Assembly (NCBI RefSeq): GCF_051020975.1
Contig: NW_027478166.1
Span: 1,985,501 to 2,049,500, forward strand
Origin: Osmia lignaria lignaria
Lineage: Eukaryota; Arthropoda; Insecta; Hymenoptera; Megachilidae
Reading direction: 5' to 3'
Length of the DNA: 64,000 nucleotides
Shown: positions 39,765-53,439 of the stretch, one piece after another
How positions within the stretch are numbered: the stretch's first letter is position 1
How the letters are laid out: every line of letters begins with the position of its first letter
The notes under the pieces: model-generated
Told to the model about the DNA's origin: nothing
Seen by the model: only the letters and a program-made list of their open reading frames with translations
Databases searched by the model: none
Translations under genes and position numbers: made by a program

Positions 39765-42362
39765 ATGTTCTATGATATTTTTTGATCAGAAGCGTAGTTT
39801 TCGAGATATATCGAGATATTTAAAAGTTCCGAAGCCGCACCAACATAATAGAGATACAGAAACACCGTGGCCCCTTTCTTTGAGATAACTCTGCACTATT
39901 GCGAGCTGCAAATGCCACTTCCAGCTTAGCTGTGCAGAAGAAGAACAACAAGAAGAAGAAATATCTCGAAATATGTCCGTCAGGCCCCTTCCCTTGAGAT
40001 AAATCTGCATATATCTCGGAAACGAAGCGAGCTATGGCAAAATGTTAAGAGACCTTTTTTGTAGAGAATTAAGTTTTCTACTTTTTATGTTCTATGATAT
40101 TTTTTGATCAGATGCGTTGTTCTCGAGATATATCAAGATATTTAAAAGTTCCGAAGCTGCACCAACATAATAGAGATACAGAAACACCGTGGCCCCTTTC
40201 TTTGAGATAACTCTGCACTATTGCGAGCTGCAAATGCCACTTCCAGCTTAGCTGTGCAGAAGAAGAACAACAAGAAGAAGAAATATCTCGAAATATGTCC
40301 GTCAGGCCCCTTCCCTTGAGATATATCTGCAAATATCTCGGAAACGAAGCGAGCTATGGCAAAATGTTAAGAGACCTTTTTTGTAGAGAATTATGTCTCC
40401 TACAAGTTATGTTCTATGATATTTTTTGATCAGAAGCGTAGTTTTCGAGATATATCGAGATATTTAAAAGTTCCGAAGCCGCACCAACATAATAGAGATA
40501 CAGAAACACCGTGGCCCCTTTCTTTGAGATAACTCTGCACTAGTGTGGGCCGCAAATGCCACTTCCAGCTTAGCTGTGCAGAAGAAGAACAACGAGAAGA
40601 AGAAATATCTCGAAATATGTCCGTCAGGCCCCTTCCCTTGAGATAAATCTGCAAATATCTCGGAAACGAAGTGAGCTATGGCAAAATGTTAAGAGACCTT
40701 TTTTGTAGAGAATTATGTTTCCTACAATTTATGTTCTATGATATTTTTTGATCAGAAGCGTAGTTTTCGAGATATATCGAGATATTTAAAAGTTCCGAAG
40801 CCGCACCAACATAATAGAGATCCAGAAACACCGTGGCCCCTTTCTTTGAGATAACTCTGCACTAGTGCGAGCCGCAAATGCCACTTCCAGCTTAGCTGTG
40901 CAGAAGAAGAACAACAAGAAGAAGAAATATCTCGAAATATGTCCGTCAGGCCCCTTCCCTTGAGATATATCTGCAAATATCTCGGAAACGAAACGAGCTA
41001 TGGCAAAATGTTAAGAGACCTTTTTTGTAGAGAATTATGTGTCGTACTTTTTATGTTCTATGATATTTTTTGATCAGAAGCGTAGTTTTCGAGATATATC
41101 GAGATATTTAAAAGTTCCGAAGCCGCACCAACATAATAGAGATACAGAAACACCGTGGCCCCTTTCTTTGAGATAACTCTGCACTATTGCGAGCTGCAAA
41201 TGCCACTTCCAGCTTAGCTGTGCAGAAGAAGAACAACAAGAAGAAGAAATATCTCGAAATATGTCCGTCAGGCCCCTTCCCTTGAGATAAATCTGCATAT
41301 ATCTCGGAAACGAAGCGAGCTATGGCAAAATGTTAAGAGACCTTTTTTGTAGAGAATTAAGTTTTCTACTTTTTATGTTCTATGATATTTTTTGATCAGA
41401 TGCGTTGTTCTCGAGATATATCAAGATATTTAAAAGTTCCGAAGCTGCACCAACATAATAGAGATACAGAAACACCGTGGCCCCTTTCTTTGAGATAACT
41501 CTGCACTATTGCGAGCTGCAAATGCCACTTCCAGCTTAGCTGTGCAGAAGAAGAACAACAAGAAGAAGAAATATCTCGAAATATGTCCGTCAGGCCCCTT
41601 CCCTTGAGATATATCTGCAAATATCTCGGAAACGAAGCGAGCTATGGCAAAATGTTAAGGGACCTTTTTTGTAGAGAATTATGTCTCCTACAAGTTATGT
41701 TCTATGATATTTTTTGATCAGAAGCGTAGTTTTCGAGATATATCGAGATATTTAAAAGTTCCGAAGCCGCACCAACATAATAGAGATACAGAAACACCGT
41801 GGCCCCTTTCTTTGAGATAACTCTGCACTAGTGCGGGCCGCAAATGCCACTTCCAGCTTAGCTGTGCAGAAGAAGAACAACGAGAAGAAGAAATATCTCG
41901 AAATATGTCCGTCAGGCCCCTTCCCTTGAGATAAATCTGCAAATATCTCGGAAACGAAGTGAGCTATGGCAAAATGTTAAGAGACCTTTTTTGTAGAGAA
42001 TTATGTTTCCTACAATTTATGTTCTATGATATTTTTTGATCAGAAGCGTAGTTTTCGAGATATATCGAGATATTTAAAAGTTCCGAAGCCGCACCAACAT
42101 AATAGAGATCCAGAAACACCGTGGCCCCTTTCTTTGAGATAACTCTGCACTAGTGCGAGCCGCAAATGCCACTTCCAGCTTAGCTGTGCAGAAGAAGAAC
42201 AACAAGAAGAAGAAATATCTCGAAATATGTCCGTCAGGCCCCTTCCCTTGAGATATATCTGCAAATATCTCGGAAACGAAACGAGCTATGGCAAAATGTT
42301 AAGAGACCTTTTTTGTAGAGAATTATGTGTCGTACTTTTTATGTTCTATGATATTTTTTGAT
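39765..42362. repeat. 1288-bp (4-unit) tandem repeat
   Basis: Units near 39786, 40108, 40430 and 40752 correspond to 41074, 41396, 41718 and 42040. Shared markers, in order, are GCATATATCTCGG, AAGTTTTCTAC, GCGTTGTTCTC, GTCTCCTACAAG, GGGCCGC with ACGAGAAG, GAAGTGAGC, GATCCAGAAAC and TATGTGTCGTAC. Differences noticed: TGTGGGCC against TGCGGGCC and TTAAGAGACC against TTAAGGGACC. Confidence 0.85.
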
Positions 42363-43970
42363 CAGATGCGTAGTTCTCGAGATATATCAAGATATTTAAA
42401 AGTTCCGAAGCCGGACCAACATAATAGAGATACAGAAACACCGTGGCCCCTTTCTTTGAGATAACTCTGCACTATTGCGAGCTGGAAATGCCACATCCAG
42501 TTTAGCTGTGCAGAAGAAGAACAACAAGAAGAAGAAATATCTCGAAATATGTCCGTCAGGCCCCTTCCCTTGAGATATATCTGCAAATATCTCGGAAACG
42601 AAACGAGCTATGGCAAAATGTTAAGAGACCTTTTTTGTAGAGAATTATGTTTCCTACAATTTATGTTCTATGATATTTTTTGATCAGAAGCGTAGTTTTC
42701 GAGATATATCGAGATATTTAAAAGTTCCGAAGCCGCACCAACATAATAGAGATCCAGAAACACCGTGGCCCCTTTCTTTGAGATAACTCTGCACTAGTGC
42801 GAGCCGCAAATGCCACTTCCAGCTTAGCTGTGCAGAAGAAGAACAACAAGAAGAAGAAATATCTCGAAATATGTCCGTCAGGCCCCTTCCCTTGAGATAA
42901 ATCTGCAAATATCTCGGAAACGAAGCGAGCTATGGCAAAATGTTAGGAGACCTTTTTTGTAGAGAATTAAGTTTCCTACTTTCTATGTTCTATGATATTT
43001 TTTGATCAGATGCGTACTTCTCGAGATATATCAAGATATTTAAAAGTTCCGAAGCCGCACCAACATAATAGAGATACAGAAACACCGTGGCCCCTTCCTT
43101 TCAGATAACTCTGCTCTATTGCGAGCTGGAAATGCCACTTCCAGTTTAGCTGTGCAGAAGAAGAACAACAAGAAGAAGAAATATCTCGAAATATGTCCGT
43201 CAGGCCCCTTCCCTTGAGATATATCTGCAAATATCTCGGAAACGAAGCGAGCTATGGCAAAATGTTAAGAGACCTTTTTTGTAGATAATTATGTCTCCTA
43301 CAAGTTATGTTCTATGAAATTTTTTGATCAGAAGCGTAGTTTTCGAGATATATCGAGATATTTAAAAGTTCCGAAGCCGCACCAACATAATAGAGATACA
43401 GAAACACCGTGGCCCCTTTCTTTGAGATAACTCTGCACTATTGCGAGCTGCAAATGCCACTTCCAGCTAAGCTGTGCAGAAGAAGAACAACAAGAAGAAG
43501 AAATATCTCGAAATATGTCCGTCAGGCCCCTTCCCTTGAGATAAATCTGCATATATCTCGGAAACGAAGCGAGCTATGGCAAAATGTTAAGAGACCTTTT
43601 TTGTAGAGAATGAAGTTTTCTACTTTTTATGTTCTATGATATTTTTTGATCAGATGCGTTGTTCTCGAGATATATCAAGATATTTAAAAGTTCCGAAGCT
43701 GCACCAACATAATAGAGATACAGAAACACCGTGGCCCCTTTCTTTGAGATAACTCTGCACTATTGCGAGCTGCAAATGCCACTTCCAGCTTAGCTGTGCA
43801 GAAGAAGAACAACAAGAAGAAGAAATATCTCGAAATATGTCCGTCAGGCCCCTTCCCTTGAGATATATCTGCAAATATCTCGGAAACGAAGCGAGCTATG
43901 GCAAAATGTTAAGAGACCTTTTTTGTAGAGAATTATGTCTCCTACAAGTAATGTTCTATGATATTTTTTG
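42363..43970. repeat. Copy of the 39.1-40.4 kb block at an 11-unit distance
   Basis: Units near 42684, 43006, 43328 and 43650 correspond in order to 39142, 39464, 39786 and 40108, offset 3542 bp. Shared markers are GATCCAG, CTTTCAGATAAC with CTGCTCTATTG, GCATATATC and GCGTTGTTC. The first unit, near 42362, is a variant with CCGGACCAAC and CCACATCCAG. Confidence 0.75.
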
Positions 43971-46900
43971 ATCAGAAGCGTAGTTTTCGAGATATATCGA
44001 GATATTTAAAAGTTCCGAAGACGCACCAACATAATAGAGATACAGAAACACCGTGGCCCCTTTCTTTGAGATAACTCTGCACTAGTGCGAGCCGCAAATG
44101 CCACTTCCAGCTTAGCTGTGCAGAAGAAGAACAACAAGAAGAAGAAATATCTCGAAATATGTCCGTCAGGCCCCTTCCCTTGAGATGAATCTGCAAATAT
44201 CTCGGAAACGAAGCGAGCTATGGCAAAATGTTAAGAGACCTTTTTTGTAGAGAATTAAGTTTCCTACTTTCCATGTTCTATGATATTTTTTGATCAGATG
44301 CGTACTTCTCGAGATATATCAAGATATTTAAAAGTTCCGAAGTCGCACCAACATAATAGAGATACAGAAACACCGTGGCCCCTTTCTTTGAGATAACTCT
44401 GCACTAGTGCGAGCCGCAAATGCCACTTCCAGCTTAGCTGTGCAGAAGAAGAACAACAAGAAGAAGAAATATCTCGAATTATGTCCGTCAGGCCCCTTCC
44501 CTTGAGATAAATCTGCAAATATCTCGGAAACGAAGCGAGCTATGGCAAAATGTTAAGAGACTTTATTTGTAGAGAATTAAGTTTCCTACTTTTTATGTTC
44601 TATGATATTTTTTGATCAGATGCGTAGTTCTCGAGATATATCGAGATATTTAAAAGTTCCGAAGCCGCACCAACATAATAGAGATACAGAAACAGCGTGG
44701 CCCCTTTCTTTGAGATAACTCTGCACTAGTGCGAGCCGCAAAAGCCACCTCCAGCTTAGCTGTGCAGAAGAAGAACAACAAGAAGAAGAAATATCTCGAA
44801 ATATGTCCGTCAGGCCCCTTCCCTCGAGATAAATCTGCAAATATCTCGGAAACGAAGCGAGCTATGGCAAAATGTTAAGAGACCTTTTTTGTAGAGAATT
44901 AAGTTTCCTACTTTTTATGTTCTATGGTATTTTTTGATCAGATGCGTAGTTCTCGAGATATATCAAGATATTTAAAAGTTCCGAAGCCGCACCAACATAA
45001 TAGAGATACAGCAACACCGTGGCCCCTTTCTTTCCGATAACTCTGCGCTATTGCGAGCTGGAAACGCCACTTCCAGTTTAGCTGTGCAGAAGAAGAACAA
45101 CAAGAAGAAGAAATATCTCGAAATATGTCCGTCAGGCCCCTTCCCTTGAGATATATCTGCAAATATCTCGGAAACGAAACGAGCTATGGCAAAATGTTAA
45201 GAGACCTTTTTTGTAGAGAATTATGTTTCCTACAATTTATGTTGTATGATATTTTTTGATCAGAAGCGTAGTTTTCGAGATATATCGAGATATTTAAAAG
45301 TTCCGAAGCCGCACCAACATAATAGAGATACAGAAACACCGTGGCCCCTTTCTTTCAGATAACTCTGCACTAGTGCGAGCCGCAAATGCCACTTCCAGCA
45401 TAGCTGTGCAGAAGAAGAACAACAAGAAGAAGAAATATCTCGAAATATGTCCGTCAGGCCCCTTCCCTCGAGATATATCTGCAAATATCTCGGAAACGAA
45501 GCGAGCTATGGCAAAATGTTCAGAGACCTTTTTTGTAGAGAATTAAGTTTCCTACTTTTTATGTTCTATGATATTTTTTGATCATATGCGTAGTTCTCGA
45601 GATATATCAAGATGTTTAAAAGTTCCGAAGCCGCACCAACATAATAGAGATACAGAAACACCGTGGCCCCTTTCTTTGAGATAACTCTGCACTTGTGCGA
45701 GCCGCAAATGCCACTTCCAGCTTAGCTGTGCAGAAGAAGAACAACAAGAGGAAGAAATATCTCGAAATATGTCCGTCAGGCCCCTTCCCTTGAGATAAAT
45801 CTGCATATATCTCGGAAACCAAGCGAGCTATGGCAAAATGTTAAGAGACCTTTTTTGTAGAGAATTAAGTTTCCTACTTTTTATGTTCTATGATATTTTT
45901 TGATCAGATGCGTAGTTCTCGAGATATATCAAGATATTTAAAAGTTCCGAAGCCGCACCAACATAATAGAGATACAGAAACACCGTGGCCCCTTTCTTTG
46001 AGATAACTATGCACTATTGCGAGCTGCAAATGCCACTTCCAGCTTAGCTGTGCAGAAGAAGAACAACAAGAAGAAGAAATATCTCGAAATATGTCCGTCA
46101 GGCCCCTTCCCTTGAGATAAATCTGCCAATATCTCGGAAACGAAGCGAGCTATGGCAAAATGTCAAGAGACCTTTTTTGTAGAGAATTAAGTTTCCTACT
46201 TTTTATGTTCTATGATATTTTTTGATCAGATGCGTAGATCTCGAGATATATCAAGATATTTAAAAGTTCCGAAGCTGCACCAACATAATAGAGGTACAGA
46301 AACACCGTGGCCGCTTTCTTTGAGATAACTCTGCACTATTGCGAGCTGCAAATGCCACTTCCAGCTTAGATGTGCAGAAGAAGAACAACAAGAAGAAGAA
46401 ATATCTCGAAATATGTCCGTCAGGCCCCATCCCTTGAGATACATCTGCAAATATCTCGGAAACGAAGCGAGCTATGGCAAAATGTTAAGAGACCTTTCTT
46501 GTAGAGAATTAAGTTTCCTACTTTTTATGTTCTATGATATTTTTTGATTAGATGCGTAGTTCTCGAGATATATCAAGATATTTAAAAGTTCCGAAGCCGC
46601 ACCAACATAATAGAGATACAGAAACACCGTGGACCCTTTCTTTGAGATAACTCTGCACTATTGCGAGCTGCAAATGCCACTTCCAGCTTAGCTGTGCAGA
46701 AGAAGAACAACAAGAAGAAGAAATATCTCGAAATATGTCCGTCAGGCCCCTTCCCTTGAGATGAATCTGCAAATATCTCGGAAACGAAGCGAGCTATGGC
46801 ATAATGTTAAGAGACCTTTTTTGTAGAGAATTAAGTTTCCTACTTTTTATGTTCTATGATATTTTTTGATCAGATGCGTAGTTCTCGAGATATATCAAGA

Positions 46901-47063
46901 TATTTAAAAGTTCCGAAGCCGCACCAACATAATAGAGATACAGAAACACCGTGGCCCCTTTCTTTGAGATAACTATGCACTATTGCGAGCTGCAAATGCC
47001 ACTTCCATCTTAGCTGTGCAGAAGAAGAACAACAAGAAGAAGAAATATCTCGAAATATGTCCA
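43971..47063. repeat. Satellite segment with irregular unit order
   Basis: Ordinary units with mixed modules. A BglII-type AGATCT marker unit starts near 46226 and a GATTAG-junction unit near 46548; both variants become frequent to the right. GCATATATCTCGG occurs near 45804. There is no non-satellite sequence. Confidence 0.75.
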
Positions 47064-49656
47064 TCAGGCCCCTTCCCTTGAGATAAATCTGCAAATACCT
47101 CGAAAACGAAGCGAGCTATGGCAAAATGTTAAGAGACCTTTCTTATAGAGAATTAAGTTTCCTACTTTTTATGTCGTATGATATTTTTTGATCAGATGCG
47201 TAGTTCTCGAGATATATCAAGATATTTAAAAGTTCCGAAGCCGCACCAACATAATAGAGATACAGAAACACCGTGGCCCCTTTCTTTGAGATAACTCTGC
47301 ACTAGTGCGAGCCGCAAATGCCATTCCAGCTTAGCTGTGCAGAAGAAGAACAACAAGAAGAAGAAATATCTCGAAATATGTCCGTCAGGCCCCTTCCCTT
47401 GAGATAAATCTGCCAATATCTCGGAAACAAAGCGAGCTATGGCAAAATGTTAAGAGACCTTTCTTGTAGAGAATTAAGTTTCCTACTTTTTATGTTCTAT
47501 GATATTTTTTGATTAGATGCGTAGTTCTCGAGATATATCAAGATATTTAAAAGTTCCGAAGCCGCACCAACATAATAGAGATACAGAAACACCGTGGACC
47601 ATTTCTTTGAGATAACTCTGCACTATTGCGAGCTGCAAATGCCACTTCCAGCTTAGCTGTGCAGAAGAAGAACAACAAGAAGAAGAAATATCTCGAAATA
47701 TGTCCGTCAGGCCCCTTCCCTTGAGATAAATCTGCAAATATCTCGGAAACGAAGCGAGCTATGGCATAACGTTAAGAGACCTTTTTTGTAGAGAATTAAG
47801 TTTCCTACTTTTTATGTTCTATGATATTTTTTGATCAGATGCGTAGTTCTCGAGATATATCAAGATATTTAAAAGTTCCGAAGCCGCACCAACATAATAG
47901 AGATACAGAAACACCGTGGCCCCTTTCTTTGAGATAACTATGCACTATTGCGAGCTGCAAATGCCACTTCCAGCTTAGCTGTGCAGAAGAAGAACAACAA
48001 GAAGAAGAAATATCTCGAAATATGTCCGTCAGGCCCCTTCCCTTGAGATAAATCTGCCAATATCTCGGAAACGAAGCGAGCTATGGCAAAATGTCAAGAG
48101 ACCTTTTTTGTAGAGAATTAAGTTTCCTACTTTTTATGTTCTATGATATTTTTTGATCAGATGCGTAGTTCTCGAGATATATCAAGATATTTAAAAGTTC
48201 CGAAGCCGCACCAACATAATAGAGATACAGAAACACCGTGGCCCCTTTCTTTGAGATAACTCTGCACTATTGCGAGCTGGAAATGCCACTTCCAGTTTAG
48301 CTGTGCAGAAGAAGAACAACAAGAAGAAGAAATATCTCGAAATATGTCCGTCAGGCCCCTTCCCTTGAGATAAATCTGCAAATACCTCGAAAACGAAGCG
48401 AGCTATGGCAAAATGTTAAGAGACCTTTCTTATAGAGAATTAAGTTTCCTACTTTTTATGTCGTATGATATTTTTTGATCAGATGCGTAGTTCTCGAGAT
48501 ATATCAAGATATTTAAAAGTTCCGAAGCCGCACCAACATAATAGAGATACAGAAACACCGTGGCCCCTTTCTTTGAGATAACTCTGCACTAGTGCGAGCC
48601 GCAAATGCCATTCCAGCTTAGCTGTGCAGAAGAAGAACAACAAGAAGAAGAAATATCTCGAAATATGTCCGTCAGGCCCCTTCCCTTGAGATAAATCTGC
48701 CAATATCTCGGAAACAAAGCGAGCTATGGCAAAATGTTAAGAGACCTTTCTTGTAGAGAATTAAGTTTCCTACTTTTTATGTTCTATGATATTTTTTGAT
48801 TAGATGCGTAGTTCTCGAGATATATCAAGATATTTAAAAGTTCCGAAGCCGCACCAACATAATAGAGATACAGAAACACCGTGGACCCTTTCTTTGAGAT
48901 AACTCTGCACTATTGCGAGCTGCAAATGCCACTTCCAGCTTAGCTGTGCAGAAGAAGAACAACAAGAAGAAGAAATATCCCGAAATATGTCCGTCAGGCC
49001 CCTTCCCTTGAGATAAATCTGCAAATATCTCGGAAACGAAGCGAGCTATGGCATAATGTTAAGAGACCTTTTTTGTAGAGAATTAAGTTTCCTACTTTTT
49101 ATGTTCTATGATATTTTTTGATCAGATGCGTAGTTCTCGAGATATATCAAGATATTTAAAAGTTCCGAAGCCGCACCAACATAATAGAGATACAGAAACA
49201 CCGTGGCCCCTTTCTTTGAGATAACTATGCACTATTGCGAGCTGCAAATGCCACTTCCAGCTTAGCTGTGCAGAAGAAGAACAACAAGAAGAAGAAATAT
49301 CTCGAAATATGTCCGTCAGGCCCCTTCCCTTGATATAAATCTGCCAATATCTCGGAAACGAAGCGAGCTATGGCAAAATGTCAAGAGACCTTTTTTGTAG
49401 AGAATTAAGTTTCCTACTTTTTATGTTCTATGATATTTTTTGATCAGATGCGTAGTTCTCGAGATATATCAAGATATTTAAAAGTTCCGAAGCCGCACCA
49501 ACATAATAGAGATACAGAAACACCGTGGCCCCTTTCTTTGAGATAACTCTGCACTATTGCGAGCTGGAAATGCCACTTCCAGTTTAGCTGTGCAGAAGAA
49601 GAACAACAAGAAGAAGAAATATCTCGAAATATGTCCGTCAGGCCCCTTCCCTTGAG
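47064..49656. repeat. 1287-bp (4-unit minus 1) tandem duplication sharing a deletion
   Basis: The copies are about 47064-48369 and 48351-49656, offset 1287 bp. Both carry ATGCCATTCCAG (one C missing, near 47323 and 48610), AATACCTCGAAAAC, TTCTTATAGAG, ATGTCGTATG, TTGATTAGATG, GTGGACC, GGCATAA and an m3 unit at the right. Differences noticed: ACCATTTC/ACCCTTTC, ATAACGTTA/ATAATGTTA, ATATCTCG/ATATCCCG and GAGATAA/GATATAA. Confidence 0.88.
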
Positions 49657-52600
49657 ATATATCTGCAAATATCTCGGAAACGAAACGAGCTATGGCAAAA
49701 TGTTAAGAGACCTTTTTTGTAGAGAATTATGTTTCCTACAATTTATGTTATATGATATTTTTTGATCAGAAGCGTAGTTTTCGAGATATATCGAGATATT
49801 TAAAAGTTCCGAAGCCGCACCAACATAATAGAGATACAGAAACACCGTGGCCCCTTTCTTTGAGATAACTCTGCACGATTGCGAGCTGGAAATGCCACTT
49901 CCAGTTTAGCTGTGCAGAAGAAGAACAACAAGAAGAAGAAATATCTCGAAATATGTCCATCAGGACCCTTCCCTTGAGATAAATCTGCAAATATCTCGGA
50001 AACGAAGCGAGCTATGGCAAAATGTTAAGAGACCTTTTTTGTAGAGAATTAAGTTTCCTACCTTTTATGTTCTATGATATTTTTTGATCAGATGCGTAGT
50101 TCTCGAGATATATCAAGATATTTAAAAGTTCCGAAGCCGCACCAACATAATAGAGATACAGAAACACCGTGGCCCCTTTCTTTGAGATAACTATGCACTA
50201 TTGCGAGCTGCAAATGCCACTTCCAGCTTAGCTGTGCAGAAGAAGAACAACAAGAAGAAGAAATATCTCGAAATATGTCCGTCAGGCCCCTTCCCTTGAG
50301 ATAAATCTGCAAATACCTCGAAAACGAAGCGAGCTATGGCAAAATGTTAAGAGACCTTTCTTGTAGAGAATTAAGTTTCCTACTTTTTATGTCGTATGAC
50401 ATTTTTTGATCAGATGCGTAGTTCTCGAGATATATCAAGATATTTAAAAGTTCCGAAGCCGCACCAACATAATAGAGATACAGAAACACCGTGGCCCCTT
50501 TCTTTGAGATAACTCTGCACTAGTGCGAGCCGCAAATGCCACTTCCAGCTTAGCTGTGCAGAAGAAGAACAACAAGAAGAAGAAATATCTCGAAATATGT
50601 CCGTCAGGCCCCTTCCCTTGAGATAAATCTGCCAATATCTCGGAAACAAAGCGAGCTATGGCAAAATGTTGAGAGACCTTTTTTGTAGAGAATTAAGTTT
50701 CCTACTTTTTATCTTCTATGATATTTTTTGATCAGATGCGTAGATCTCGAGATATATCAAGATATTTAAAAGTTCCGAAGCTGCACCAACATAATAGAGG
50801 TACAGAAACACCGTGGCCGCTTTCTTTGAGATAACTCTGCACTATTGCGAGCTGCAAATGCCACTTCCAGCTTAGATGTGCAGAAGAAGAACAACAAGAA
50901 GAAGAAATATCTCGAAATATGTCCGTCAGACCCCATCCCTTGAGATAAATCTGCAAATATCTCGGAAACGAAGCGAGCTATGGCAAAATGTTAAGAGACC
51001 TTTCTTGTAGAGAATTAAGTTTCCTACTTTTTATGTTCTATGATATTTTTTGATCAGATGCGTAGTTCTCGAGATATATCAAGATATTTAAAAGTTCCGA
51101 AGCCGCACCAACATAATAGAGATACAGAAACACCGTGGCCCCTTTCTTTGCGATAACTCTGCACTATTGCGAGCTGCAGATGCCACTTCCAGCTTAGCTG
51201 TGCAGAAGAATAACAACAAGAAGAAGAAATATCTCGAAATATGTCCGTCAGGCCCCTTCCCTTGAGATAAATCTGCAAATATCTCGGAAACGAAGCGGGC
51301 TATGGCAAAATGTTAAGAGACCTTATTTGTAGAGAATTAAGTTTCCTACTTTTTATGTTTTATGATATTTTTTGATCAGATGCGTAGTTCTCGAGATATA
51401 TCAAGATATTTAAAAGTTCCGAAGCCGCACCAACATAATAGAGATACAGGAACACCGTGGCCCCTTTCTTTGAGATAACTCTGCACTAGTGCGAGCCGCA
51501 AATGCCACTTCCAGCTTAGCTGTGCAGAAGAAGAACAACAAGAAGAAGAAATATCTCGAAATATGTCCGTCAGGCCCCTTCCCTTGAGATAAATCTGCCA
51601 ATATCTCGGAAACAAAGCGAGCTATGGCAAAATGTTAAGAGACCTTTTTTGTAGAGAATTAAGTTTCCTACTTTTTATCTTCTATGATATTTTTTGATCA
51701 GATGCGTAGATCTCGAGATATATCAAGATATTTAAAAGTTCCGAAGCTGCACCAACATAATAGAGGTACAGCAACACCGTGGCCGCTTTCTTTGAGATAA
51801 CTCTGCACCATTGCGAGCTGCAAATGCCACTTCCAGCTTAGATGTGCAGAAGAAGAACAACAAGAAGAAGAAATATCTCGAAATATGTCCGTCAGGCCCC
51901 ATCCCTTGAGATAAATCTGCAAATATCTCGGAAACCAAGCGAGCTATGGCAAAATGTTAAGAGACCTTTCTTGTAGAGAATTAAGTTTCCTACTTTTTAT
52001 GTTCTATGATATTTTTTGATCAGATGCGTAGTTCTCGAGATATATCAAGATATTTAAAAGTTCCGAAGCCGCACCAACATAATAGAGATACAGAAACACC
52101 GTGGACCCTTTCTTGGAGATAACTCTGCACTATTGCGAGCTGGAAATGCCACTTCCAGTTTAGCTGTGCAGAAGAAGAACAACAAGAAGAAGAAATATCT
52201 CGAAATATGTCCGTCAGGCCCCTTCCCTTGAGATAAATCAGCAAATATCTCGGAAACGAAGTGAGCTATGGCATAATGTTAAGAGACCTTTTTTGTAGAG
52301 AATTAAGTTTCCTACTTTTTATGTTCTATGATATTTTTTGATCAGATGCGTAGTTCTCGAGATATATCAAGATATTTAAAAGTTCCGAAGCCGCACCAAC
52401 ATAATAGAGATACAGAAACACCGTGGCCCCTTTCTTTGAGATAACTCTGCACTATTGCGAGCTGGAAATGCCACTTCCAGTTTAGCTGTGCAGAAGAAGA
52501 AGAACAAGAAGAAGAAATATCTCGAAATATGTCCGTCAGGCCCCTTCCCTTGAGATATATCTGCAAATATCTCGGAAACGAAACGAGCTATGGCAAAATG

Positions 52601-53439
52601 TTAAGAGACCTTTTTTGTAGAGAATTATGTTTCCTACAATTTATGTTCTATGATATTTTTTGATCAGAAGCGTAGTTTTCGAGATATATCGAGATATTTA
52701 AAAGTTCCGAAGCCGCACCAACATAATAGAGATCCAGAAACACCGTGGCCCCTTTCTTTGAGATAACTCTGCACTATTGCGAGCTGGAAATGCCACTTCC
52801 AGTTTAGCTGTGCAGAAGAAGAAGAACAAGAAGAAGAAATATCTCGAAATATGTCCGTCAGGCCCCTTCCCTTGAGATATATCTGCAAATATCTCGGAAA
52901 CGAAACGAGCTATGGCAAAATGTTAAGAGACCTTTTTTGTAGAGAATTATGTTTCCTACAATTTATGTTCTATGATATTTTTTGATCAGAAGCGTAGTTT
53001 TCGAGATATATCGAGATATTTAAAAGTTCCGAAGCCGCACCAACATAATAGAGATCCAGAAACACCGTGGCCCCTTTCTTTGAGATAACTCTGCACTAGT
53101 GCGAGCCGCAAATGCCACTTCCAGCTTAGCTGTGCAGAAGAAGAACAACAAGAAGAAGAAATATCTCGAAATATGTCCGTCAGGCCCCTTCCCTCGAGAT
53201 AAATCTGCAAATATCTCGGAAACGAAGCGAGCTATGGCAAAATGTTAAGAGACCTTTGTTGTAGAGAATTAAGTTTCCTACTTTTTATGTTCTATGATAT
53301 TTTTTGATCAGATGCGTTGTTCTCGAGATATATCAAGATATTTAAAAGTTCCGAAGCCGCACCAACATAATAGAGATACAGAAACACCGTGGCCCCTTTC
53401 TTTGAGATAACTATGCACTATTGCGAGCTGCAAATGCCA
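49657..53439. repeat. Satellite segment including a 3-unit repeat
   Basis: The units near 50410 and 50732 recur near 51376 and 51698 (966 bp), with CTGCCAATATC, TTTTATCTTC, TAGATCTCG and TTAGATGTGC shared. The unit near 51054 has TTTGCGATAAC and GAAGAATAAC, as in the 27.9 and 29.5 kb units. Units near 52342 and 52664 are adjacent near-copies with GAAGAAGAACAAG in place of the mirror tract. Confidence 0.75.

Noticed and set aside
47192..47416. A fused frame that might be a distinct protein at 47192 and again at 48479
   Set aside because: It is the ordinary antisense region frameshifted by the 1-bp deletion in ATGCCATTCCAG. The two cases are copies of one duplication.
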